A stretch of DNA of 64,000 nt from Nocardia arthritidis (GTDB taxonomy: Bacteria; Actinomycetota; Actinomycetes; Mycobacteriales; Mycobacteriaceae), in contig NZ_CP046172.1 in the NCBI RefSeq assembly GCF_011801145.1, positions 9,176,001 to 9,240,000 of the forward strand, read 5' to 3'. The position numbers and the translations under genes were made by a program. Positions 27,746 through 35,582 of the stretch are shown one piece after another (the stretch's first letter is position 1; every line of letters begins with the position of its first letter). The notes under the pieces are model-generated. The model saw only the letters and a program-made list of their open reading frames with translations, searched no databases and was not told the DNA's origin.

Positions 27746-28512
27746 GCAAACCGGTCGGCGCCATCACCCGGGGCACAACGGGTGTCAACCGGCTGCGGCG
27801 CAGCGACCGCTGGCTGATCAACGACGAACTGGTGACCGCGCGCCTGCGCGCCGCCGCCGATCCGCTGGTGGTCGATCTCGGTTACGGCGCGAGCCCGTGG
27901 ACCACGCTGGAGCTGGCCGCCCGGCTGCGCACCGTGCGGCCGGATGTGCGGGTGGTCGGGTTGGAGATCGATCCGGACCGGGTGGTGCCGGGCCGCGACG
28001 GCGTCAGCTTCGCCCGCGGCGGATTCGAACTGGCCGGGCTGCGGCCGGTTTTGGTGCGCGCGTTCAATGTGCTGCGGCAGTATCCGGAATCGGCGGTGCC
28101 CGCGGCGTGGGACACCGTCCTCGCCGGTTTGGCGCCCGATGGCCTGCTGGTCGACGGCACCTGCGACGAACTCGGAAGACGTTGCGCCTGGGTGCTTTTG
28201 GAGCGTTCCGGACCGCTGTCGCTGACGCTGGCCTGGGATCCGTTCACCGTGGCGCGGCCGTCGGATATCGCGGAGCGGCTGCCGAAGGTGTTGATCCACC
28301 GCAACATTCCCGGCGAGCCGGTGCACGCGCTGCTCACCGCCGCCGACCGCGCGTGGGCCCGCGCCGCGCCGCTCGCGCCGTTCGGGCCGCGCGTTCGATG
28401 GCGCGCCGCAGCGAATTACCTACGGGCGGAAGGGTTTCCGGTCCGCGCCTACCGCCGCAGGATGCGCGACTGCGTGCTGTCGGTGCCGTGGTCGGTGGTC
28501 GCGCCACGCTGA
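27715..28512 (+). CDS. Class I SAM-dependent methyltransferase-like protein
   Basis: The GTG at 27715 lies inside the end of the DUF2505 gene (31-bp overlap), indicating one transcript; a GTG at 27754 is an alternative. The 265-residue product has motif I as VVDLGYGASPWTTLELA, an acidic residue ending strand 2 (VVGLEIDPDRV), DGLLVDGTCDELGRR, and a C-terminal substrate part. The substrate is unknown. Confidence 0.75.
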   Translation: MAGRAKPDQLSKPVGAITRGTTGVNRLRRSDRWLINDELVTARLRAAADPLVVDLGYGASPWTTLELAARLRTVRPDVRVVGLEIDPDRVVPGRDGVSFARGGFELAGLRPVLVRAFNVLRQYPESAVPAAWDTVLAGLAPDGLLVDGTCDELGRRCAWVLLERSGPLSLTLAWDPFTVARPSDIAERLPKVLIHRNIPGEPVHALLTAADRAWARAAPLAPFGPRVRWRAAANYLRAEGFPVRAYRRRMRDCVLSVPWSVVAPR

Positions 28513-28533
28513 TACCGGGTCGCGCTCGACCCG

Positions 28534-29109
28534 TCAGCCGAGCGCCCGTGCCAACCGCGCCGCCGCGCGCGGTGTGAGCGCGGCTGCCGCGGAACGGATT
28601 TCGGAAGCGACGCAGCGCCCGATGGCCACCGCATCGCCCACCACCTCGTCCAGCGAGGTCTGGCCGATCTCCGATTCGGCGAGATCGAGCACCGTGCGCA
28701 GCGGCGTCGTCACCAGGAACGGACCCGCCGACTCCACGTCCGGGCCGCGCAACCTGCGCCGCAGCACCACCAGCCGCGGCGTCACCGGCGCGCGCCCGAC
28801 GCCGACCGACAGATGCAGGAACCGCGGCCGCAGCCGGCCGAGCCCGTGCAGATCGGCCGCGCTCTGATGGCAGACCACCGCGGCGCCGTCGAACCAGGCC
28901 GACCACATGGCGAATTCGTCGAGCGGGCCGACGGGCCATTCGGCTAGTCGCAGCAGCCCGACTCCGGCGCGGGTCACCGAGCCGTCGCCGAGCCCCGCAC
29001 GCACCCTGGCCTCACACCCGGTGCGCACCACCTGTCTTGTTGTGAAGAAACCGGCATGGCGCCCGGCGTACCGCCGCAGCACCCGCCACCCGTCAACATT
29101 GCCGGTCAT
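28534..29109 (-). CDS. AbiEi-like antitoxin-fold protein, orphan
   Basis: This 191-residue protein has an N-terminal winged-helix-like segment (RYAGRHAGFFTTRQVVRTG, then VTRAGVGLLRL) and a C-terminal domain with VCHQSAADLHGLG, LHLSVG and VTTPLRTVLDLAE. This matches the AbiEi-type antitoxin/transcription factor fold of type IV toxin-antitoxin systems. No AbiEii nucleotidyltransferase toxin lies on either side. Many actinomycetes carry such orphans; their role is not established. Confidence 0.65.
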   Translation of the reverse strand: MTGNVDGWRVLRRYAGRHAGFFTTRQVVRTGCEARVRAGLGDGSVTRAGVGLLRLAEWPVGPLDEFAMWSAWFDGAAVVCHQSAADLHGLGRLRPRFLHLSVGVGRAPVTPRLVVLRRRLRGPDVESAGPFLVTTPLRTVLDLAESEIGQTSLDEVVGDAVAIGRCVASEIRSAAAALTPRAAARLARALG

Positions 29110-29287
29110 TCACTCGAGGCTACGCGCCGATACTGTGCCACACGTCACAATTCGGAGCCCTCGCCGCGACACGAGCGTCAAGCCCGAAGGCGGCAGCACC
29201 GTGTAACCACGCAGGGCTAGGGAGTGGCGCAAATTCCACACAGCGTCCTCAGAACCAACACAGATTTTTCGGGAAGAATCTCTGCGC

Positions 29288-30010
29288 ATGAGCTTGCAAG
29301 CCCCTTCGGGCCGGACCATCAGCCGGCGCACCCTGGTGATCGCCATCACCGCGGTCGCGGTACTGCTGGCGACCGTCCTGGTTGCCGGCGAAGCGTATGC
29401 CCGACACACCGTCGCCAAATGCATCAGCTCGCAGTTCGAGAAGGAGATGGGCTCCAAGATCGACGTCGGCTTCGGCTACAAGCCGCTGCTCATCAGCTGG
29501 GTGGACGGCAAGGTCGGCGAGGCCGACGTCAGCACCGATGACACCAAATTCGGCCCCGCCGTTGGCATGGTGGTGCACGCGACCTTCCGCGATATCGAAA
29601 CCTCCGGCGGTAGCCAGGGCGGCGGCGTCATCGGCAGTTCGTCCGCCGACGTCACCTGGGACAACGACGGCATCCGGCAGACGCTCGGCGGGATGGTGAG
29701 CGGGGTCCGATCGTCGGCGTCCACCGGTCAACTGACCCTGGACGTCCTCGGCGGGCTGGCCCAGTTGCAGGTGCAGCCACAGATCAAAAATGGTGTCGTG
29801 CAGGTGGATACGAGGTCGGCCAAGGTGTTCGGCATCGGCATCCCGACCGATCTGGTGGCGGGCATCGTCGACATCTTCACCAAGAGCCTGCAGAGCTATC
29901 CGTACGGAATGCAGGCCACCGAGGTCAAGGTGACCGACGACGGCATCCACGCGACGCTGGCCGGTGGGCGGGCGGATCTGCCTGCGGCACAGGGCAACTC
30001 GGGCTGCTGA
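29288..30010 (+). CDS. LmeA-like (DUF2993) phospholipid-binding protein
   Basis: This 240-residue protein has one N-terminal membrane segment or uncleaved signal (LVIAITAVAVLLATVLVA) and a DUF2993 domain: HTVAKCISSQFEKEMGSKIDVGF-type opening, repeated strand pairs (GKVGEADVSTDD, SADVTWDNDGI), and PTDLVAGIVDIFTKSL near the C-terminus. LmeA in mycobacteria binds phospholipid in the periplasm and is needed for mature lipomannan. Function here is by family only. The stop codon lies in an 18-bp tandem repeat. Confidence 0.78.
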   Translation: MSLQAPSGRTISRRTLVIAITAVAVLLATVLVAGEAYARHTVAKCISSQFEKEMGSKIDVGFGYKPLLISWVDGKVGEADVSTDDTKFGPAVGMVVHATFRDIETSGGSQGGGVIGSSSADVTWDNDGIRQTLGGMVSGVRSSASTGQLTLDVLGGLAQLQVQPQIKNGVVQVDTRSAKVFGIGIPTDLVAGIVDIFTKSLQSYPYGMQATEVKVTDDGIHATLAGGRADLPAAQGNSGC

Positions 30011-30076
30011 TTCAGGCCGGGTTGTTGATTCAGGCCGGGCTGCTGATTCAGGCCGGGCTGTTGATTCAGGCCGGGA
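30008..30076. repeat. 18-bp tandem repeat at convergent stop codons
   Basis: Units TGATTCAGGCCGGGYTGY begin at 30008, 30026, 30044 and 30062 (last unit partial). Each unit starts with TGATTCA, which reads as a stop (TGA) on both strands. The lmeA-like stop is in the first unit and the deoC stop (minus strand) is in the fourth, so the array fills the 55 bp between the two genes. Confidence 0.9.
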
Positions 30077-30734
30077 AGGCGTCGAGCACCGCGCGCGACT
30101 TCGACAACCCCAAACGCGTTGCGCCCGCGGCGATCAGCTCGGCGGCGGCCTCGGCGGTGCGGATCCCGCCGCTCGCCTTCACGCCGAGCCTGCCGCCGAC
30201 GGTCTGCGCCATCAGCCGCACGGCGTGCGCGCTCGCCCCGCCCGCGGGGTGAAATCCGGTGGAGGTCTTCACGAAATCGGCGCCCGCGCGCTCGGCGGCC
30301 CGGCACACCTCGACGATCGCGGCATCGGGCAGCGCGGCCGCCTCGATGATCACCTTGAGCAGCGCCCGATCCCCCATCGCCTCGCGCACCGTGACGATAT
30401 CGGCGAGCACCGCGCCGTAATCCCCCGCCAGTGCCGCGCCGACATCGATGACCATATCCACTTCGGCCGCACCCTGATCCACCGCGAGCCGCGCCTCGGC
30501 CCCCTTCACCAGCGAATGATGTTTGCCGGACGGGAATCCCGCGACGGTCGCGACGGTCAGCCCCCGCGCGTCCACCGGCAACATGGACGGGGAGACGCAG
30601 ATCGCGAACACCCCCAACGACCTGGCCTCATCCACCAGCGCGGCCACCTCGGCGGGCGTCGCCTCCGGGGCGAGCAGGGTGTGATCGATCATGGCGGCAA
30701 CTTCGGCCCTGGACGGCATCACGATTTCGGCCAT
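30066..30734 (-). CDS. deoC: Deoxyribose-phosphate aldolase
   Basis: DeoC cleaves 2-deoxyribose-5-phosphate to glyceraldehyde-3-phosphate and acetaldehyde. The 222-residue TIM barrel has [30 protein letters not shown], the Schiff-base Lys in [12 protein letters not shown] and the second Lys in [13 protein letters not shown] 30734 is preferred; ATG 30752 adds six residues. The frame opens further upstream but those residues are not family-like. Confidence 0.92.
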   Translation of the reverse strand: MAEIVMPSRAEVAAMIDHTLLAPEATPAEVAALVDEARSLGVFAICVSPSMLPVDARGLTVATVAGFPSGKHHSLVKGAEARLAVDQGAAEVDMVIDVGAALAGDYGAVLADIVTVREAMGDRALLKVIIEAAALPDAAIVEVCRAAERAGADFVKTSTGFHPAGGASAHAVRLMAQTVGGRLGVKASGGIRTAEAAAELIAAGATRLGLSKSRAVLDAFPA

Positions 30735-30913
30735 GAGGTCAGAGTCTGGCATACCGGCGCGCGCCCGCCGTCCGCGTGCGGCGAATTCCGTTGCGCGCCT
30801 GGTGGCACTTCGCGCACACTCGTAATGGTCGGCGATAATCGGGCGGTACGGTTTGCCCGGCCGGCGCACAGACAGCGGGTGGCCCCAAACTCGGTCGGGA
30901 GGAGACGAACACC

Positions 30914-31456
30914 GTGCTGATCCGTCGCGAGCGCGCCGACGACGCTGCCGCGATCGCCGCGGTGCACCGCAGCGCGTTCGGTCCGCAATACGCGGACGAC
31001 AATGTCGCACCGGAGGACAGCGCGGTGGATCCGCCCGAGGTCGATCTGGTTACCCGCCTGCGCAGCGACGCCAGCTGGATTCCCACCCTCGCCCTGGTCG
31101 CGGTGGTACACGACACCGTCATCGGACACCTCTGCCTCACCCGCGCCGGCGTCGGCCCGTTCCCGGTACTTGCCCTGGGCCCGATCGGCGTCCACGCCGA
31201 CCATCAGGGCGTCGGCGTCGGATCGGCCCTGATGCATGCCGCCCTCGGCGCCGCCGACGCACTGGACGAACCGCTCATCGGCCTGCTCGGCAGCCTCGAC
31301 TACTACCCGCGCTTCGGTTTCGTCCCGGCCGTCCGCCTCGGCATCACCCCCGACGAACCCGCCTGGATATCGCATTTCCAGATCCGCCAGCTCACCGCGT
31401 ACGACTCCCAGATAGTCGGCGAATTCCATTACGCGGAACCGTTTTACGAGATGTGA
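30914..31456 (+). CDS. GNAT-family N-acetyltransferase
   Basis: GTG 30914 has GGAGGAG at 30896 and gives 180 residues. Acetyl-CoA site: [22 protein letters not shown] (motif A, here [15 protein letters not shown]), and [10 protein letters not shown] as motif B. The internal layout ([26 protein letters not shown]) is that of the predicted small-molecule acetyltransferase YhbS group. Substrate unknown. Confidence 0.85.
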   Translation: MLIRRERADDAAAIAAVHRSAFGPQYADDNVAPEDSAVDPPEVDLVTRLRSDASWIPTLALVAVVHDTVIGHLCLTRAGVGPFPVLALGPIGVHADHQGVGVGSALMHAALGAADALDEPLIGLLGSLDYYPRFGFVPAVRLGITPDEPAWISHFQIRQLTAYDSQIVGEFHYAEPFYEM

Positions 31457-31716
31457 ACGTCGTAGACGTAAGAGCGATCGCCCTTTCTGCTCACCCAGGC
31501 TCCGCCCGGCGGCAGCGCACCGTGCCCCGCATCGTCGAACGGCCGCGCCGCGATCACACCGTCCGCGGTGCGCAGCACCCAGCCGAATTCGGGTAGCCGC
31601 TCACACCACAGGTCCAGATCGATCCGCTTGTACGACGGATAACCATGCGCCGTCCCGTCATCGACGAATTCGTAGGTGAGGCCGTCTGTGCGGCGCACGA
31701 ACTTCAGGCTGGTCAT
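31444..31716 (-). CDS. Hypothetical protein
   Basis: The best start is ATG 31716 (MTSLKFVRRTDGLTYEF), giving 90 residues and a 13-bp tail-to-tail overlap with the acetyltransferase. The protein is soluble with several beta-strand-like stretches ([35 protein letters not shown]) and no membrane segment. It starts divergently from purU, 84 bp away. No family recognised. Confidence 0.6.
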   Translation of the reverse strand: MTSLKFVRRTDGLTYEFVDDGTAHGYPSYKRIDLDLWCERLPEFGWVLRTADGVIAARPFDDAGHGALPPGGAWVSRKGDRSYVYDVHIS

Positions 31717-31799
31717 CTGTCGATCATGCGGGGCGACGGAGCCCACATTCCAGCCGGGCAGGTCCCGGCGGTCCGACAGCCACCTGAAAGACTGAGCCA

Positions 31800-32690
31800 A
31801 TGAGTTCCGCTCCACCCGCCTCGGACGACCGACGATTCGTGCTGACCCTCGGCTGCCCGGACCGTCCGGGCATCATCGCCCGGATCACCTCGTTCATCGC
31901 CGAATTCGGCGGGTCGATCGTCGAGGCGGGATACCACTCCGACGGCGATACGGGCTGGTTCTTCACCCGGCAGGCGATCAAGGCGTCGACGGTGCCGTTC
32001 GGGCTCACCGAACTGCGGGACCGGTTCGCGGAGGTCGCCGCCGAATTCGGACCGCAGACGGAGTGGCAGCTGCACGATTCCGGCGCCCGGCGCCGGGCGG
32101 TGCTGCTGGTCAGCAAGGACGGACACTGCCTGCACGACCTGCTCGGCCGGGCGGCCAGCGGCGAGCTGCCCGCCACCATCGAGGCGGTGATCGGCAACCA
32201 TCCGGATCTGGCCGGTATGACCGAGGCGCACGGCGTGAAGTTCCACTACGTGCCGTTCCCGAAGGATCCGGCCGAGCGCGGCCCGGCCTTCGCGCAGGTG
32301 CGCGCGCTGGTCGACGCGCACGACCCGCACGCGGTGGTGTTGGCCCGCTTCATGCAGGTGCTGCCCGCCGAACTGTGCGAGTACTGGGCGGGCCGGGCGA
32401 TCAATATCCACCACAGCTTCCTGCCCTCGTTCGTCGGCGCTCGCCCGTATCACCAGGCCTTCGCCCGCGGCGTCAAGCTGATCGGCGCCACCTGCCACTA
32501 CGTCACCGCGGAACTGGATGCGGGCCCGATCATCGAGCAGGACGTCATCCGCATCGACCACGCCGACGATGTGCGCGACATGGTGCGGCAGGGACGGGAT
32601 ATCGAACGGGTCGTGCTGGCCCGCGGCCTGCGCTGGCATCTGGAGGGCCGGGTGTTGGTGCACGGCCGCCGGACCGTCGTCTTCTCCTAG
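31800..32690 (+). CDS. purU: Formyltetrahydrofolate deformylase
   Basis: PurU hydrolyses 10-formyl-THF to formate and THF, balancing the one-carbon pool and supplying formate for purine synthesis. The 296-residue protein has an N-terminal ACT domain (about 12-85, LGCPDRPGIIARITSFIAE) and a C-terminal formyltransferase-fold domain with INIHHSFLPSFVGARPYHQA (catalytic Asn and His) and HYVTAELDAGPIIEQD (catalytic Asp). Confidence 0.93.
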   Translation: MSSAPPASDDRRFVLTLGCPDRPGIIARITSFIAEFGGSIVEAGYHSDGDTGWFFTRQAIKASTVPFGLTELRDRFAEVAAEFGPQTEWQLHDSGARRRAVLLVSKDGHCLHDLLGRAASGELPATIEAVIGNHPDLAGMTEAHGVKFHYVPFPKDPAERGPAFAQVRALVDAHDPHAVVLARFMQVLPAELCEYWAGRAINIHHSFLPSFVGARPYHQAFARGVKLIGATCHYVTAELDAGPIIEQDVIRIDHADDVRDMVRQGRDIERVVLARGLRWHLEGRVLVHGRRTVVFS

Positions 32691-32722
32691 ATCCCAAGGA
32701 CTTTCCAGACCTGGCGAGCACT

Positions 32723-32772
32723 GGGACGGCGGGGTGGGCCTCTGCGATGAAGGGCGCCCGCCCCGCCGTCCC
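32723..32772. terminator. Bidirectional terminator hairpin
   Basis: A 12-bp perfect stem (GGGACGGCGGGG at 32723 and CCCCGCCGTCCC at 32761) with further partial pairing inside lies between convergent purU and the alpha/beta hydrolase. Confidence 0.7.
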
Positions 32773-32794
32773 GGCACTCGCCGGGCCGTCGGTG

Positions 32795-33826
32795 TCAGCC
32801 CGCGATCTCGGCGACTTGTGTTGGGTGATCGACGGATTCGAGTACCCGCGCCAGTTCGGCGTTGAATTCCCGGTACGCCTCGACATTGCCGAGATGTCCG
32901 GTGCGCAGCACGTGATAGCGCGCCAGACTGCCCGTCTCGCGTAGGATTTCGACGATTCGCTCCGAATGCGACGGCGGCGTCATGTCATCCAGCGATCCGG
33001 CCAGAATCGTGGTGGGCACCACCAGATTTCGCGCCGCATCGCCCAGATCCATATCGGCGAGCAGCAGGCCGAACCGGGCGCGCACCCGAGCCGGGCAGGA
33101 TCGCACGATATTCATGCCGTAGCGCACCGTTTCCGCATCGCATTCCCTGCTCATCACCGTGTTGGCGAAGATCCAGCGCACCGGCGCGATCGGTGGGAAT
33201 ACCAGGGGTGTGCCGAGCGCGGCACGACCGATGAAGTGCGGCAACGGAATTCGCCGATGCAGCAGCGGCAGCTCGCTATTCACAAACGGCACAACGGTGG
33301 TCGCGGCGATCAGCCCGTCCGGTGCGGTGTTGGTCAGCAGTACGGCGTGCGCCCGCTCGGTCACCCGGTCCGGATAGCGCCGCGCCCACGCCTGCAATGT
33401 CATACCGCCGAGGCTGTGTCCGGCGAGCACGGCGCGCTGTCCGGGGCGTAGTGCGGCGGTGAGCACCGCATCCAGATCGTCGGCGAGCAGATCGCAGTCG
33501 AGGTGGCTGCTGCCGAGTTCGCTTTCTCCGTGCCCGCGCTGGTCGTAGGCGATCACCCGGTAATCACCCGCGAAGGCGTTGATCTGGGCGTTCCAGTACT
33601 CGATGGCGCAGCTCCAGCCGTGCACCAGCACGAGGACCGGGCGGTCGGCGGGTCCGTAGGCGTGTACACGCAGCCGCGCGCCGTCCCTGGTGGTCACCGG
33701 GATGGTTTCGGGCACAGCGGTCGGTGGGTTGTATGCCGAGGTCGCGTAGGTACGCGAGCGCAGATCGGCGCGGTGCGCATCCAGAAACTCGCGGATGCGC
33801 CCGGGGGTCGGCAACGGTGCACGCAT
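32795..33826 (-). CDS. Alpha/beta hydrolase
   Basis: ATG 33826 (MRAPLPTPGRIREF) is preceded by AAGGAG and gives 343 residues; the frame continues upstream without ribosome site. Hydrolase signatures are VLVHGWSCAIEYWN, AYDQRGHGESE, the nucleophile LAGHSLGGMTL, an Asp in LAGSLDDMTPP and His in RTGHLGNVEAY. Substrate unknown. A 19-bp inverted repeat 17 bp upstream of the start is a candidate operator, so expression is probably controlled by a repressor encoded elsewhere. Confidence 0.85.
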   Translation of the reverse strand: MRAPLPTPGRIREFLDAHRADLRSRTYATSAYNPPTAVPETIPVTTRDGARLRVHAYGPADRPVLVLVHGWSCAIEYWNAQINAFAGDYRVIAYDQRGHGESELGSSHLDCDLLADDLDAVLTAALRPGQRAVLAGHSLGGMTLQAWARRYPDRVTERAHAVLLTNTAPDGLIAATTVVPFVNSELPLLHRRIPLPHFIGRAALGTPLVFPPIAPVRWIFANTVMSRECDAETVRYGMNIVRSCPARVRARFGLLLADMDLGDAARNLVVPTTILAGSLDDMTPPSHSERIVEILRETGSLARYHVLRTGHLGNVEAYREFNAELARVLESVDHPTQVAEIAG

Positions 33827-33842
33827 CGGACACTCCTTTGTG

Positions 33843-33861
33843 TTACTGCTCGATACAGTAA
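33843..33861. promoter_or_regulatory. Candidate operator, inverted repeat
   Basis: TTACTG at 33843 and CAGTAA at 33856 form perfect 6-bp arms around 7 bp, 17 bp upstream of the hydrolase ATG. Size and symmetry fit a TetR-type dimer site. Confidence 0.45.
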
Positions 33862-33951
33862 ACCCGATTTGCGCCGCTTGCCAGTGCAAGCACCCGAAAA
33901 GTTATGCGCGGTTCTGTCCCGACAGCGCGAACCAGCGCGCGAAAATCCCGC

Positions 33952-34248
33952 CTACCAGCGCGGACCCCGCTGAATCTCATCCACCTTCGGCCGCACATCC
34001 GCCAGATAGATACCGGTCGCCACGATCGCGAGCACACCGATGAACGGCATGGACAGCCCGAGGAACAGCAGCGCGGCCAACGCCGCGGCCAGAATCGTCA
34101 TCCAGATGGGCTTGGTCAGCTTGTCCACGGCCGTGAACGCGTCCGGACGCTGCCGGACCGCGTGGATGAGCGCGAAGATCGTCGCCCCCAACGCACCCAG
34201 CCAGAGAACGAACATGATGAGCCCGGTCAATCCGTGCACAAAGGTCAC
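33952..34248 (-). CDS. DUF2516 small membrane protein (Rv0476-like)
   Basis: This 98-residue protein begins with GTG 34248. It has two to three hydrophobic segments (LTGLIMFVLWLGALGATIFAL, TILAAALAALLFLGL, IGVLAIVATGIYLADV) and the conserved basic/polar loop HAVRQRPDAFTAVDKLTK. It lies directly after hbhA, as Rv0476 does after Rv0475. Function unknown. Confidence 0.85.
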   Translation of the reverse strand: MTFVHGLTGLIMFVLWLGALGATIFALIHAVRQRPDAFTAVDKLTKPIWMTILAAALAALLFLGLSMPFIGVLAIVATGIYLADVRPKVDEIQRGPRW

Positions 34249-34265
34249 TCACCCATGATAGAAGG

Positions 34266-34300
34266 AACGCCCCCGCACACCAGGGGTGTGCGAGGGCGTT
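34266..34300 (-). terminator. Terminator hairpin after hbhA
   Basis: AACGCCCCCGCACAC (34266) and GTGTGCGAGGGCGTT (34286) pair over 15 positions with one mismatch around a 5-nt loop, 14 bp after the hbhA stop. Confidence 0.7.
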
Positions 34301-34313
34301 GCGAAAGTCCTTC

Positions 34314-34979
34314 TTACTCGGCCTTCTTGGGCGCGGCCTTCTTGGCGGGGGCCTTCTTCGCCGGCGCCTTCTTCGCGGCGACCTTCTTGACCTCGCCGTT
34401 CTCCGCCGGAGCCGGCTCGGTTTCGGTGGTCACCTCGACGACCTCGCCATCCACCACCGGCTCGTCCCCGAGCTCCGCCTCGCCCTCGGCCTTGGCCGGA
34501 CGATTCAGCAGCCCGTTCACCCGATCGATGACCACCTCGGCGCGGCCGGCCGCATCCTTATAGATGGTCTCGACGCGCTCGATCTGATCCTCGACCAGGT
34601 GGTTCGCGCGCAGGCGCTCCACGGTCTCCTCACCGCGTACGGCGAGGTCGGAGTACAGGTCGAGCAGTTGGTGGAAGTACTTGTCGGCCAGCGAGCGCAG
34701 TTCCTCGGCGGTGAACTTCTCGCGCAGCTCGGCGATATCGTCGGGCAGCTCCGACGGGAGGCCGGCCAAACGCTCGCGCAGCGATTCGAACTGCGCCTGC
34801 ACATCGGCGGGCACATTCGCGAAGCGCTCGCGCGCCTCCTCGACCCGGCCGGAAAGGTCGGTGGTGCCGGTGCGCTCGCGCACCTTGCCGACAACGTCGA
34901 CGACGGCGGCGTAGACGGCGTCACCCGCACCGACGGTGGCGTAGATGGGCTTGGTCACGGTGGGGTTCTTCTCGGTCAT
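34314..34979 (-). CDS. hbhA: Heparin-binding haemagglutinin HbhA
   Basis: This 221-residue surface adhesin has a short N-terminal segment (MTEKNPTVTKPIYATVGAG), a long alpha-helical coiled-coil (about 45-165, rich in Glu/Arg heptads such as FESLRERLAGLP) and a Lys/Ala/Pro-rich tail (KKVAAKKAPAKKAPAKKAA) that in mycobacteria binds heparan sulfate and is lysine-methylated. ATG 34979 has AGGAA upstream and overlaps the XRE regulator stop by four bases. It is also reported in lipid-body association in mycobacteria. Confidence 0.92.
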   Translation of the reverse strand: MTEKNPTVTKPIYATVGAGDAVYAAVVDVVGKVRERTGTTDLSGRVEEARERFANVPADVQAQFESLRERLAGLPSELPDDIAELREKFTAEELRSLADKYFHQLLDLYSDLAVRGEETVERLRANHLVEDQIERVETIYKDAAGRAEVVIDRVNGLLNRPAKAEGEAELGDEPVVDGEVVEVTTETEPAPAENGEVKKVAAKKAPAKKAPAKKAAPKKAE

Positions 34980-35479
34980 GGTTCCTGTGTCTCCTGGCGT
35001 GACGGAGTTTCGGTTGTGCGCGGAACGTCGCTGTCCCTGTCGGGTCCCCCCGGATCGCTCGCGCCGTTTTCCCGGCGGAACGATTCGTAGATGTCCAGCA
35101 AGACCTGCTTCTGCCGTTCGGTGATCCCGGTGTCGGCCAGCAGGGCATCCCGGACCGGACTGTGCGGCCGCTGCTCCAGATAGCCAGCCCGTACGTACAA
35201 CACCTCCGATGACACCCGCAGTGCCTTGGCGATCTGCGCGAGTACTTCGGCGGACGGATTGCGCAATCCGCGCTCGATCTGGCTGAGGTACGGATTGCTC
35301 ACTCCCGCGAGTTGGGCGAGTTGACGCAGCGAAACTTGCGCGGCTTCCCGCTGCGCCCTGATGAAACCTCCGATGTCGTGCGCCGCATTCGCGACGCGAC
35401 CCCCGCGCTCTCCGGCGCCGGCGGATTTCTCCGCCGAACCTCCGGTGTACTCGGCGGAAACCTCGGGCTGGTCTGCCAT
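34976..35479 (-). CDS. XRE-family transcriptional regulator (Rv0474-like)
   Basis: This 167-residue protein has a helix-turn-helix at about 38-95 (FIRAQREAAQVSLRQLAQLAG, split as SLRQLAQLAGVSNPYLSQIE and RGLRNPSAEVLAQIAKAL), then LYVRAGYLE and a polar C-terminal tail. It is co-transcribed and translationally coupled with hbhA. A well-formed promoter (TTGCAA, 17 bp, TAGAAT on the minus strand) lies just upstream. Its spacer overlaps one arm of the GGGTGCTAGC inverted repeat, which suggests autorepression. Confidence 0.88.
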   Translation of the reverse strand: MADQPEVSAEYTGGSAEKSAGAGERGGRVANAAHDIGGFIRAQREAAQVSLRQLAQLAGVSNPYLSQIERGLRNPSAEVLAQIAKALRVSSEVLYVRAGYLEQRPHSPVRDALLADTGITERQKQVLLDIYESFRRENGASDPGGPDRDSDVPRTTETPSRQETQEP

Positions 35480-35509
35480 CACTCACCTTCTGGCGGTTGT
35501 ACGTGTGCA

Positions 35510-35555
35510 ATTCTAGGACAGGGTGCTAGCTATTGCAAGCAGTCTGCTAGCACCC
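35510..35555 (-). promoter_or_regulatory. Promoter and operator of the XRE-hbhA operon
   Basis: On the minus strand TTGCAA (35538-35533) and TAGAAT (35515-35510) are separated by exactly 17 bp. The inverted repeat GGGTGCTAGC (35521-35530) / GCTAGCACCC (35546-35555) brackets the -35 box. The same 10-mer recurs at 37969 in front of the ABC1 kinase gene. Confidence 0.6.
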
Positions 35556-35582
35556 TTATGGCAAACATTCGGCGGCTACTTC

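Noticed and set aside
30008..30076. CRISPR-like repeat
   Set aside because: The units are contiguous, with no spacers, only 18 bp long, and there are no cas genes.
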